DNA from: an uncultured Bacteroidota bacterium
Lineage (GTDB): Bacteria > Bacteroidota > Bacteroidia > Chitinophagales > Chitinophagaceae
Direction of reading: 5' to 3'
DNA length: 20,568 bases
Assembly: GCA_903847655.1 (NCBI GenBank)
Contig: CAINEG010000170.1
Coordinates: 1-20,568, forward strand
In this document: positions 8,390-16,383 of the stretch, piece by piece
Layout of the letters: the number at the start of each line of letters is the position of its first letter
Position numbering within the stretch: the stretch's first letter is position 1
The notes under the pieces: generated by a model
Database searches by the model: none
The model's input: the letters and a program-made list of their open reading frames with translations, nothing else
Told to the model about the DNA's origin: nothing
Made by a program: the position numbers and the translations under genes

Positions 8390-9547
8390 ATGAACAGATT
8401 AAAAACGAGCACTAATTTGAGGCTAATGGTGATTTGCCTAGTGGCGTTTAGTTTAGTAAGCGCCAGCTGTACTAGTTTGCAAGAAGCAGGCAGTATGGCC
8501 TCAGACGATTTATACACTACACCCAATCTAAGAAATACTGTTTCCACGAATAAAAAAGTGGTGACCACAGAAGACTGGAGCAGTCCGAATAGGATACAGA
8601 ACAATGCAAGTACGCAAGAAAATAATACCAACAATCAAGCCAATGCTAGTGCAGATAATGAAGAATACCAAGATTATCAAAACTATCAAGATGATCGTTA
8701 TTTAAGATTGAAAGTGGCCAACAGAAATAGATGGAGTAGCATTGACGATTGGGGCTATTGGAATGACCCCCGTTTTAACAATGCCTTCTACCCTTCTTAC
8801 TTAGGATGGAACAGTTGGTACACTGGTTACTACGGCGCTTCCTGGTATTATCCATTTGGTCCAAGCTATACCATGGGCTGGGGCGGTTACAATCCCTATA
8901 GTTCATTTGGTGGTTATGGCATGGGTTGGGGCTTCAATAATTTTGGTTATGACCCATTTGGCTATGGCGGATTCGGCTATGGCGGATTTGGCTATGGTGG
9001 ATATGGCTTTGGCTACGGTGGATGGAACCCCTACTTTGTTGGTCTTTGGAATCCTTATCGTCCTTATTATCATGGTGGAAATTTCAACCCTGGATATGGC
9101 AATCGTGGCAATGGTGACAATAGGCAACAACAGATAGCCACACGCTCTATGCAAAATAGTGCTGTTGGTTTAGGTGCCTATAGAAACAATAGGGGCTACA
9201 ACAACTCCAATAACGCGATCAACAATAACAACAACAATGTCAATTTAAGAAATACAGTCAATCCAAATGCGAACAGTAATTTTGGGAGTTTGATTAAACG
9301 CGTGGTGACCAACAATGCCAATGTAAACAATAGCAATGGGGGTAATGGGGGTGGTAATGGTTATGATAGACCTGCCAGATATTTCTCAAACAATAACAAC
9401 AATAGCGGCAGTACTCAAAATAGAGCAAACTATTCAGCCCCAGCACAAAGTAACAATAGCAGTAACTCTGGTGGCAGAAGTGGAGGATTCAATAGCAGCG
9501 GAACTTCTACTAGTGCTCCACGTCCTTCAAGAGGCCAAAACCCTTAA
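8390..9547 (+). CDS. Putative Gly/Tyr/Asn-rich surface lipoprotein, function unknown
   Basis: I do not recognise a domain. From ATG 8390 the product is 385 residues. MNRLKTSTNLRLMVICLVAF begins a signal peptide followed by SLVSASC, a slightly imperfect lipobox with Cys27. An ATG at 8345 would put 15 polar residues before this signal and is less likely. The mature protein has three parts: an Asn/Gln-rich acidic spacer with EYQDYQNYQDD; a Trp/Tyr/Gly-rich core (about residues 120-245) with the repeats GYGGFGYGGFGYGGYGFGYGG; and a long Asn/Ser/Gly-rich low-complexity tail. This looks like an extended, aromatic-rich cell-surface or matrix-type protein; that is inference from composition only. It is followed after 51 bp by an OmpP1/FadL-family gene on the same strand, so the two may be co-expressed. 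High expression and a role in envelope structure are possible but unproven. Confidence 0.7.
   Translation: MNRLKTSTNLRLMVICLVAFSLVSASCTSLQEAGSMASDDLYTTPNLRNTVSTNKKVVTTEDWSSPNRIQNNASTQENNTNNQANASADNEEYQDYQNYQDDRYLRLKVANRNRWSSIDDWGYWNDPRFNNAFYPSYLGWNSWYTGYYGASWYYPFGPSYTMGWGGYNPYSSFGGYGMGWGFNNFGYDPFGYGGFGYGGFGYGGYGFGYGGWNPYFVGLWNPYRPYYHGGNFNPGYGNRGNGDNRQQQIATRSMQNSAVGLGAYRNNRGYNNSNNAINNNNNNVNLRNTVNPNANSNFGSLIKRVVTNNANVNNSNGGNGGGNGYDRPARYFSNNNNNSGSTQNRANYSAPAQSNNSSNSGGRSGGFNSSGTSTSAPRPSRGQNP
8960..9022 (+). repeat. Short tandem repeat encoding GYGGF units
   Basis: A 15-bp unit (GGCTATGGCGGATTC) occurs three times head to tail at 8960-8974, 8975-8989 and 8990-9004, with one to four substitutions per copy. 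A longer variant follows at 9005-9022. It keeps frame inside the lipoprotein gene and encodes Gly-Tyr-Gly-Gly-Phe/Tyr units. Repeats of this kind can change copy number by slippage without breaking the frame. Confidence 0.9.
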
Positions 9548-9598
9548 TATTTTGTTTACTCATTTTCCGAAAGCCTGTATTTTAAAATAGCAACCAAT

Positions 9599-11131
9599 AT
9601 GAAGAAATTAGTTTTATTGATCATTCTAGGATCAAGTATAGCCTCGTATGCACAAGATCCAGAAGACGCATTACGATTAACCTGGTTCCATCCAAGCGGA
9701 ACAGCTAGAAGCAATGCATTGGGTGGAGCGATGGGTTCATTGGGTGGCGATTTATCTGCCAATCACATCAATCCAGCTGGATTGGGTATGTATAAATCAA
9801 GTGAAATTTTATTGACGCCTAAATTTTTAGTGCAGACCAATGATTTTAAATACCGCGGTACCAATAGCTCAAGCAATGACAATAAATCCTCTTTTGGATC
9901 CATTGGTATAGTTCTAGCCGATGGTCTTAAAAAGAACAATTGGACCAGCACCGCTTTTTCTATTAGTTTTAATCAAGTGGCCGATTTTTCCAACCATATT
10001 AGATTTAATGGTTTAAATAATTTTAGTAGTTATGCTGAAAAATATTTAGAAGAATTAATTCGTGATGGAGCCGATACTAATAGTGCATTGAACAATTATA
10101 TTTTTGGTAGTTCATTGGCCTATAGAACCTACTTGATTGACACCACCGCGAATGCAAGTGGAGCAGTAACAGGTTACCAAAGCTTAGTACCAAATTCATC
10201 TGGATTGAATCAAACCTACGATTTACTTACTTCAGGCAGTTACAATGAATTGGCCTTTGGCTGGGGAGGTACGATGGCTGATAAATTATACTTAGGTGCC
10301 AGCTTTGTCATGCCCATGATCAATTACAGTAAATCTTTTTACTATTCAGAAACAGATGCGAGCAATAGTACAAACAATGATTTTGATAGATTCTCCCTCC
10401 ATGAAAGTTTTAATTCAAAAGGTTGGGGTATTGGTGCAAAATTTGGTGTCATCTACAAACCTGAATCTTATTTTAGAATAGGCTTTGCTTTACATACCCC
10501 TCAATTGATTTCTTTCATAGACAGGTTAAGTGTGGACATGACCACCAATACGGAAAAATATGCAGGTACCCAAACTGCTAGTTCCAATGAATTAAACAAT
10601 GGCTATCCAGGTGAAAGAGAATACACCGTGGCTACCCCTTTAAAAACTATTTTTAGCTCTAGTTATTTTTTCGCGGCGCCTAATAAACCTACTCAACCAC
10701 TTGGCTTTATTAGTGCTGATGTAGAATGGGTCAATTATGCGGGTACGCGCTTTTATGGCAATACTTACGACGACGTAACGACCGAATATTACAATGCGTT
10801 GAATAATACCATTAAGTCGATTTATAAAAATAATCTAAACATCAAAATTGGTTCTGAAATAAAATTAAACGGCAACTGGATGTTAAGAGCTGGTACCGCC
10901 TATTACGGCAGCCCATATAAGGATGAAGCTTTAAAAGCTTCAAGACTAGTGGTAAGTGGTGGCATTGGTTATAGAACTAACAGACATTTTATTGATTTTA
11001 CCATCATCAATAGTAGCACCAAAGATGTTGTCTTCCCTTATCGTTTAAATGACAAAGCAAATACTTTTGCCAACATGACTGGGAATCAAATGATTTTTAA
11101 TATTGGTTACGGCATTCGATTCTCTAAATAA
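9599..11131 (+). CDS. OmpP1/FadL/TodX-family outer-membrane transport protein
   Basis: A 510-residue outer-membrane beta-barrel. Residues 1-18 are a signal peptide (ending ASYA, cut before QDPED). The mature N-terminus carries GTARSNALGGAMGSLGGDLS and ANHINPAGLGMYKSSEI (34-70), the FadL-family hatch region with its conserved G-D-x-x-A...NPAGL motif. The rest is made of alternating aromatic strands such as DKLYLGASFVMPMINYSKSF and GWGIGAKFGVIYKPESYFRIGFALH, ending with MIFNIGYGIRF. Family members let hydrophobic compounds such as long-chain fatty acids or aromatic hydrocarbons cross the outer membrane; the substrate here is unknown. It follows the Gly/Tyr-rich lipoprotein gene and is followed 15 bp later by a strong terminator. 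Confidence 0.85.
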   Translation: MKKLVLLIILGSSIASYAQDPEDALRLTWFHPSGTARSNALGGAMGSLGGDLSANHINPAGLGMYKSSEILLTPKFLVQTNDFKYRGTNSSSNDNKSSFGSIGIVLADGLKKNNWTSTAFSISFNQVADFSNHIRFNGLNNFSSYAEKYLEELIRDGADTNSALNNYIFGSSLAYRTYLIDTTANASGAVTGYQSLVPNSSGLNQTYDLLTSGSYNELAFGWGGTMADKLYLGASFVMPMINYSKSFYYSETDASNSTNNDFDRFSLHESFNSKGWGIGAKFGVIYKPESYFRIGFALHTPQLISFIDRLSVDMTTNTEKYAGTQTASSNELNNGYPGEREYTVATPLKTIFSSSYFFAAPNKPTQPLGFISADVEWVNYAGTRFYGNTYDDVTTEYYNALNNTIKSIYKNNLNIKIGSEIKLNGNWMLRAGTAYYGSPYKDEALKASRLVVSGGIGYRTNRHFIDFTIINSSTKDVVFPYRLNDKANTFANMTGNQMIFNIGYGIRFSK

Positions 11132-11146
11132 ATTTAATTTAATGAT

Positions 11147-11186
11147 AAAAAAAATACCTCCCGAGTCCTCGGGAGGTATTTTTTTT
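11147..11186. terminator. Bidirectional intrinsic terminator
   Basis: Perfect 18-bp inverted repeat: eight A, then TACCTCCCGA, loop GTCC (11165-11168), then TCGGGAGGTA and eight T. The GC-rich core is flanked by an A-run on the left and a T-run on the right, so it ends transcription in both directions. It serves the FadL-family gene on the plus strand and the M16 peptidase operon on the minus strand, whose stop is 23 bp away. Confidence 0.96.
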
Positions 11187-11209
11187 GAGCGCTATGAAAG
11201 CTCCTTAAC

Positions 11210-13276
11210 CTATTTTAAGTCGGTGATCTTTAAGCCTTGGTTCACTTTAATATCTGTATACTTTACATTTATTTTCATCTGACCCATATCAATAATCATT
11301 TCAGAAGGTATTTGAATACCGTTCACTGTTTGATAAGCATTATAAAATTGTTGCTGGGTCATGGTACCTCTTCCAGGCACTTCTTCTGATTTGGAAGTTT
11401 TCAATAATAAGAAAGTTTTAGCATCATAAAAGCGGTGAGACAGCTTCTTAGAAGGTGTTGTTACTTCAACATCGATTACTTCCTTACCACCTACTTTGTC
11501 TCCACCAATAATTTTTAAGCCATAGCCTTTTGCAAGGTACAATTGTTCTGGCGCAAGAAAAGCTGATTCGTCTAAGCCTTCTTTTAAATCATCAGTCATT
11601 GGCGCTTCCTGTCCTTGTTGACTTACAGAGTATTTACCATCCACCACAGCTTGACGCATGATGGCCATGCCTCCCATGGACATGGTTGTAACAGAGTTAC
11701 CTGGAACTAAAATGGTTTGTTTCATTTCTAAAGACTGACCCATTACACTGGCAGTTCCTTTTAATTGCACATCTTTTAAGTTGTCTAAGGCTTCTTTAGA
11801 ACCAACGGCTGCAATGGCTTTTTCCATTAATGCAGCAGGCGTTAAACTTAAATCTACCTTAGCTTCCACTGGTGCTGCCATTTCATTGCCTTCAATATCA
11901 AAATATTTTACAGGACCATATTTTTCTAAGCCCTTAGCTATTTGTTTTGCATTGCCTATTATAACAATATGCATTTTAGCAGGGTTCAATAAAGCAGTAG
12001 CCACTTCTTGTACTTTGGATGCATTCACTGCAGCTAGAGTGGTTAAATACTTTTGGTAATAATCAGCAGGTAAATGATTAACTGCAATGGACAATGCAAA
12101 ATTGGCAATGGTAGCAGGATCTTCTAAAGAACGAGCAAAGCCTCCAGCCAAATAATTTTTGATTTGACTTAACTCTGTATCGCCCACCTTGGAATTACGA
12201 ATGGTATATAATTCGTTTAATATTTCTTGAATGGCACTGTCGGTTTTTTCATTTCTGACAGAAGATTCAGCTTTGAAAAAACCAATTTGGTAATCGGGTC
12301 TAATGGAAGAATAGGCCCCATAAGTAAACCCGTGTTTTTCTCTTAAGTTCAAAAATAATCTACCCGAAGAACCTCCACCCAATATATTGTTCATTACAAT
12401 AGAAGGAATATCATTGGGAGATCCCTTGGTTAAGTTGACTGTAGAAGCGACTGAAACCACACTTTGAACTGATGCTGGACGATCCACGATAGCAATATAA
12501 GAAGTAGCTGGAATGGCAGGCTTCTCATATTTAGGTCTGGTATAAGTTCCCTTTGCCCAACTACTAAAATTTTTCTCTGCCAATGCTTTGGCTGCAGCTG
12601 GTTCGATATCTCCCACAAAAATTAAATAGGCATTGTTAGGAATCCAATAGTTTTTAACATAGTTTTTTACATCTTCCACTTTGACAGCAGTCACCGTTTT
12701 TACAGTAGTGATTTCTCCATAGGCATGATTGGCCCCATAGACCAATTTATTCACCACATTGCCCGCAATGGCATCTGGTTCATCTTTACTAGCTTCAATA
12801 GCAGAAATGGTTTGTGTTCTCAATTTCTCTAACTCCTCAGATGATAAGGCTGGATGCAAAATAACTTCTGACAATAAATCCATTAATTTGGGGAAATTAT
12901 TTTTAAGCGAACTTACAGAAGCATAGCGACTAGAGGTAGCCAAACTACCCCCTAAATATTCTACAGCTTCATCTAATTCAGCTTTAGATTTTTTTTCTGT
13001 CCCTCTTTTAAGTAATTGGCCGGCCAAATCTGCCAGGCCCGCTTTCTCTCCTTCTTTAATTCCATCTATGTCCAAAGCTAAAGTGGCAGAGACTCTTGGG
13101 AGCTTGGTGTTTTTTACGACAAACACTTGCAAGCCATTAGCTAATGTAAATTTAACTGGGTCGGCCACTTGAATCAATGGTGCCTTTCCCGGCAAGGGCG
13201 ATTTAGTTCGATCAATATTTTGTGCCACCGCAAACAATGGCAAAATAAATAAGGTGATGTATATCAATTTTTTCAT
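11210..13276 (-). CDS. M16B peptidase-like non-catalytic subunit with extra C-terminal domain
   Basis: A 688-residue exported protein; the signal peptide MKKLIYITLFILPLFAVAQ ends near residue 19. Residues about 40-240 and 250-470 form the two M16 half-barrel domains. The zinc site is lost: where the neighbour has HFFEH this protein has DLAGQ (83-87). It keeps the R/Y motif of M16B partner subunits, in GRLFLNLREKHGFTYGAYS, with Arg312 and Tyr319 at the family spacing. It therefore probably binds substrate in a heterodimer with the product of the gene 28 bp upstream. Residues about 485-688 (MEKAIAAVGSKEALDNLKDV...IDMGQMKINVKYTDIKVN) are an added domain absent from ordinary M16B subunits. Its pattern of strands resembles LolA/LolB-like outer-membrane lipoprotein-sorting folds, an assignment I hold loosely. 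It is last in the operon, before the bidirectional terminator. Confidence 0.88.
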   Translation of the reverse strand: MKKLIYITLFILPLFAVAQNIDRTKSPLPGKAPLIQVADPVKFTLANGLQVFVVKNTKLPRVSATLALDIDGIKEGEKAGLADLAGQLLKRGTEKKSKAELDEAVEYLGGSLATSSRYASVSSLKNNFPKLMDLLSEVILHPALSSEELEKLRTQTISAIEASKDEPDAIAGNVVNKLVYGANHAYGEITTVKTVTAVKVEDVKNYVKNYWIPNNAYLIFVGDIEPAAAKALAEKNFSSWAKGTYTRPKYEKPAIPATSYIAIVDRPASVQSVVSVASTVNLTKGSPNDIPSIVMNNILGGGSSGRLFLNLREKHGFTYGAYSSIRPDYQIGFFKAESSVRNEKTDSAIQEILNELYTIRNSKVGDTELSQIKNYLAGGFARSLEDPATIANFALSIAVNHLPADYYQKYLTTLAAVNASKVQEVATALLNPAKMHIVIIGNAKQIAKGLEKYGPVKYFDIEGNEMAAPVEAKVDLSLTPAALMEKAIAAVGSKEALDNLKDVQLKGTASVMGQSLEMKQTILVPGNSVTTMSMGGMAIMRQAVVDGKYSVSQQGQEAPMTDDLKEGLDESAFLAPEQLYLAKGYGLKIIGGDKVGGKEVIDVEVTTPSKKLSHRFYDAKTFLLLKTSKSEEVPGRGTMTQQQFYNAYQTVNGIQIPSEMIIDMGQMKINVKYTDIKVNQGLKITDLK

Positions 13277-13304
13277 AAGATTATTTTTATTTGTACTAGC
13301 TCAA

Positions 13305-14636
13305 TTATTTAGCAGTTGGTTTTTCTTTGGGTAAATAATAAAGTACCACTCTGTTGTCTTTGTTTAAATATTTCTTAGCCACATTCAAAACATCTTGTCT
13401 GGTTACTTTATTGTATTTCTCTAATTCTGTATTGATTAAATTGGCATCTCCAAAATACACTTCATTGTTCGCCAAGCTTTCTGCAATACCCGCCATAGTC
13501 GCTTTTGAATTCACCATTTCAGTAGTAATTTGGTTTTTTACTTTTTGAAATTCACGCTCGCCTACCAAACTGTTTTTAAATTCATTGATTACACTATCCA
13601 TGTTCTTTTCTAAGGTATCAATATTTACACCCATATTGGCAATGGCCAAGGATATAAACAAACCATCATCTTCATTGAAAAAGGGAACAGATTGTGCAGC
13701 TGCCGCCAATTGTTTGTTATCTACCAAGCTTTTGTTCATTCTGGAAGATTCTCCGCCTGACAAAATATTGGATAATACATTGAATGCATAATATTCATTA
13801 CCCCCTTGCTTAGGTGCTCGGTAAGCTTGGAATACACCAGGCAATTGAATATTATCATAAATCACATCCCTAACTTCTCCACCCAATGGCGGCTCTTTAA
13901 TGGAAGGTCTATTCATAGGTATGGTTCCTTTTGCAATTGGACCAAAATAGGCTTCAATTTTTTTCTTTAATTCTGGAATATTGATGTCTCCTGCAATAGA
14001 TAAGACACAATTATTAGGAACATAGTAAGTTTTATAAAATTTTACAAACTCCTCTAATTTGGCTGCATTCAAATGTTCCAAACTACCAATGGTAAACCAA
14101 CGATAAGGATGCACTTTATAAGCCCTTTTTAATACTTCAGTAATAAAAGATCCATAAGGACGATTGTCAATTCTTTGGCGCTTTTCTTCTTTCACTACTT
14201 CACGCTGCGTATTCACACCCACTTGCTCCACTTTGGCATGCATCATACGCTCACTTTCTAACCACAAGCCTAGGTCTACTTGATTGGATGGAAAAAGTTC
14301 ATAATAAAAAGTACGGTCTTGGGTAGTATTGGCATTGGAATAGCCTCCGGCACCGCTCACGTATTTTTCAAACTCCCCCCTTTTGATATTGTCGGTTCCC
14401 TCAAACAATAAATGTTCAAAAAAATGAGCAAAGCCCGTACGAGCAGTATCCTCATTTTTAGAACCCACATGGTACAAGGCAGTCACTGCCACCACAGGCG
14501 CTGAATGATCTTCATGTAAAATTATTTTTAATCCATTGGGTAGGGTGTATTTTTCAAATTGAATAGTTTGGCCTTGAGCCTGCACTAAGCAAAGTGAACA
14601 AAGACCAACCAGTAAGAAATTACCTAGTTTTTGCAT
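13305..14636 (-). CDS. M16B zinc metallopeptidase, catalytic subunit
   Basis: A 443-residue exported peptidase; the signal peptide is about residues 1-22 (ending QAQGQ). It has the inverted zinc motif HFFEH (His71, Glu74 as catalytic base, His75) and Glu151 in VVKEEKRQRIDNRPYG, 76 residues on, as the third zinc ligand. The second M16 domain (about 220-435) contains GGESSRMNKSLVDNKQLAAA but lacks the Tyr of the R/Y motif, so the active site is likely completed by the partner encoded 28 bp downstream. Bacterial M16B enzymes are related to mitochondrial processing peptidase and degrade or process short peptides; here this would happen in the periplasm. The 122-bp gap from miaA suggests it may have its own promoter. 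Confidence 0.95.
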   Translation of the reverse strand: MQKLGNFLLVGLCSLCLVQAQGQTIQFEKYTLPNGLKIILHEDHSAPVVAVTALYHVGSKNEDTARTGFAHFFEHLLFEGTDNIKRGEFEKYVSGAGGYSNANTTQDRTFYYELFPSNQVDLGLWLESERMMHAKVEQVGVNTQREVVKEEKRQRIDNRPYGSFITEVLKRAYKVHPYRWFTIGSLEHLNAAKLEEFVKFYKTYYVPNNCVLSIAGDINIPELKKKIEAYFGPIAKGTIPMNRPSIKEPPLGGEVRDVIYDNIQLPGVFQAYRAPKQGGNEYYAFNVLSNILSGGESSRMNKSLVDNKQLAAAAQSVPFFNEDDGLFISLAIANMGVNIDTLEKNMDSVINEFKNSLVGEREFQKVKNQITTEMVNSKATMAGIAESLANNEVYFGDANLINTELEKYNKVTRQDVLNVAKKYLNKDNRVVLYYLPKEKPTAK

Positions 14637-14758
14637 AAATGTAAATTTTAATTAAATAAAGTATTGAATTTTTAGTCAAGCTAAATGCTTGTATATTGAA
14701 ATTACTGATTTTTGAGCTCCCTCTAGTTTCTGCCAGATTAATTTTCTGAAATCTTAAA
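14637..14758. other. Intergenic gap between miaA and the M16 pair, possible promoter
   Basis: AT-rich 122 bp, the largest break in the seven-gene minus-strand run. It holds a short hairpin (CAAGC/GCTTG, 14677-14691) and weak -7-like sequences on the minus strand (TACTTTAT near 14660), but no exact TAnnTTTG and no clear terminator. A separate promoter for the peptidase genes is plausible but not shown. Confidence 0.3.
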
Positions 14759-15655
14759 TTATTTTAACAAAATATGCTCAGGGCTAAGTGTAGTTGCTTC
14801 AAACCATTGAATAGAGGGATCTTTTTTAAACCAGGTCATTTGTCTTTTAGCATAATGACGGGTATTTTGTTGAATTTTTTCTACGACTAGCTCCTTTGTA
14901 TCTTTTTCTTCAAAATAACCTAGCCATTCGCTATAACCCACTGTTTGCAAGGCATTTAGATGTGTAAAAGCAGCTAGGCTTTTCACTTCTGCTTCCAAAC
15001 CATCTTCCAACATGGTCAACACTCTTTGATTGATTCTGTCATACAATTGTTCTCTTGGCATTTCTAATCCAATCTTTACTATTTTAAATGGTCTTTCTAT
15101 ATTTTTTTTGTTTTGAAAACTAACAATGGAAGATCCAGTCCCAAGTATTACTTCTAAGGCACGCATTAATCTTTGTGGATTTTTCTGCTCGCCCCTTGCC
15201 CAATAAATCGGGTCTTTTACCGATACTTCTTTTTGCAACCACCTTAAGCCCAATTTTTCATATTGCTGAATGATGTTTTCTCTAATAGAGGCATCAATGG
15301 TTGGAATTAAATCCAGTCCTTCACAAAAAGCCTTGATGTACAAACCAGTTCCACCCACCATGACGACATTATCTTTTTTTTCAAATAAGTTGTTTATTTT
15401 ATCTAAGGCCCAGTTTTCAAAAAAAGAGGCATTGAGCTCCTCGTTGACTGAATGGCTGGCGATGAAATGATGCGGTACCTCATTCAATTCTTCTACACTT
15501 GGCCTTGCCACACCGATATTCATTTCTTGGTAACATTGGCGTGCGTCTGCAGAAATTATTTCTGTACTTAATTTTTTTGCAAGCGCAATAGCGAAACTTG
15601 TTTTTCCAACCGCTGTTGGGCCCATGACAATGTATACAGTTTTAGTAAAGCTCAT
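14759..15655 (-). CDS. miaA: tRNA dimethylallyltransferase MiaA
   Basis: A 298-residue enzyme that adds a dimethylallyl group to N6 of A37 in tRNAs reading UNN codons. The P-loop GPTAVGKT is at residues 12-19, followed by IISADARQCYQEMNIGVARP (34-52), which contains Asp37 at the position of the catalytic Asp. GGTGLYIKAF (101-110) and QNTRHYAKRQMTWFKKD (about 260-276) are the other MiaA signatures. Two small departures from the usual pattern are visible: DSRQ is DARQ, and GTAKP is GVARP. Length and order are normal, so I expect an active enzyme. The gene follows the ORF-3-like gene by 43 bp and belongs to the tsaC-to-miaA run. Confidence 0.96.
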   Translation of the reverse strand: MSFTKTVYIVMGPTAVGKTSFAIALAKKLSTEIISADARQCYQEMNIGVARPSVEELNEVPHHFIASHSVNEELNASFFENWALDKINNLFEKKDNVVMVGGTGLYIKAFCEGLDLIPTIDASIRENIIQQYEKLGLRWLQKEVSVKDPIYWARGEQKNPQRLMRALEVILGTGSSIVSFQNKKNIERPFKIVKIGLEMPREQLYDRINQRVLTMLEDGLEAEVKSLAAFTHLNALQTVGYSEWLGYFEEKDTKELVVEKIQQNTRHYAKRQMTWFKKDPSIQWFEATTLSPEHILLK

Positions 15656-15698
15656 TAAAAATTAATTTGAAATAAATAAGTGAAGCGAAATAGTCCAA

Positions 15699-16358
15699 CT
15701 AAAAAGCTTCTCCTTCGAAAAATTCACTGCCAGAAGATGCTTGATTGTCGTCTCCGTCATCAGAAGTGTTTTCTCTATCATCAGACGCATGCGCGTCTTC
15801 TTCTTCAGTATCATCATCACCCCCGTCATCAGAGGCATCCACGTCATCTTCTCCTTCTTGACCAAAGCCTTCCTTGGCTTCTGATAGATCATATTTTTCT
15901 TCGATGTCTGCAAACTTTTCTCCCAATAAACCCTTGGTACCATATTGCATCGGCCCTACGCCTTCTGTTCGACTCACTAATGGATACTCCAAACTCATGT
16001 CCGCGTCTGAGTTTTTAATCACTTGAATCAGTTCAATTAAAAAAGACCAAGCCTTAACAAAATCATACAAATAAATAAAGTGCTGATTGGTATCGATGAT
16101 TTCAGAACCAATGATGGTTTCTTCCATTAATAAAGGCGGCGCTTTGTATTCTTTATCATAGACTTCCTTACTAATTTCTCTTCCTCTTTGCCAAGTATCA
16201 TTGCTTCTAAAAAAAGTAGCATCATGTTTTTGATCAAATTCAAAAGCCCTCAATATGATCTGATGCAAGTCGGCAAAATTTTGCGTATGCTTCACCAAAA
16301 CATCTCTGTAAATCACATCATCCTCCTCCCAATAAACCCTAAATTTTAATACTGCCAT
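15699..16358 (-). CDS. Plasmid pRiA4b ORF-3-like protein with acidic C-terminal tail
   Basis: A 219-residue protein. Residues 1-140 match the pRiA4b ORF-3-like / IS1096 TnpR-like domain pattern: KFRVYWEEDDVIYRDVLV, then NFADLHQIILRAFEFDQKHDATFF, and HFIYLYDFVKAWSFLIEL in place of the family's YDFGDxW...I segment, ending with VSRTEGVGPMQYG. Residues 151-219 are a low-complexity tail very rich in Asp, Glu, Ser and Gly (DDVDASDDGGDDDTEEEDAH), presumably disordered and strongly negative. The molecular function of the family is not established. Although named after a plasmid and a transposon passenger, nothing mobile surrounds it: it sits 25 bp from cca and 43 bp from miaA inside a tRNA-maturation gene run. 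A role linked to RNA or translation is inference from context only. Confidence 0.82.
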   Translation of the reverse strand: MAVLKFRVYWEEDDVIYRDVLVKHTQNFADLHQIILRAFEFDQKHDATFFRSNDTWQRGREISKEVYDKEYKAPPLLMEETIIGSEIIDTNQHFIYLYDFVKAWSFLIELIQVIKNSDADMSLEYPLVSRTEGVGPMQYGTKGLLGEKFADIEEKYDLSEAKEGFGQEGEDDVDASDDGGDDDTEEEDAHASDDRENTSDDGDDNQASSGSEFFEGEAF

Positions 16359-16383
16359 TTTGGTATTTTGAAACGCTAAATTA

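Noticed and set aside
8317..8634. Minus-strand open frame of 105 codons over the proS/lipoprotein promoter region
   Set aside because: It covers the divergent intergenic DNA and the lipoprotein signal-peptide region antisense; its hydrophobic look comes from the complement of that sequence.
9180..9440. AAC/AAT-rich stretches as possible microsatellite or CRISPR-like repeats
   Set aside because: They are imperfect codons for Asn-rich low-complexity protein sequence, with no regular repeat-spacer pattern.
15680..16018. Plus-strand open frame of 112 codons rich in His/Arg/Leu
   Set aside because: It mirrors the Asp/Glu-rich repetitive codons of the ORF-3-like protein's acidic tail on the other strand; the composition is a by-product.
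15699..16358. ORF-3/IS1096 TnpR-like similarity as evidence of an insertion sequence
   Set aside because: No transposase, inverted repeats or target duplication nearby, and the gene is tightly packed between cca and miaA.
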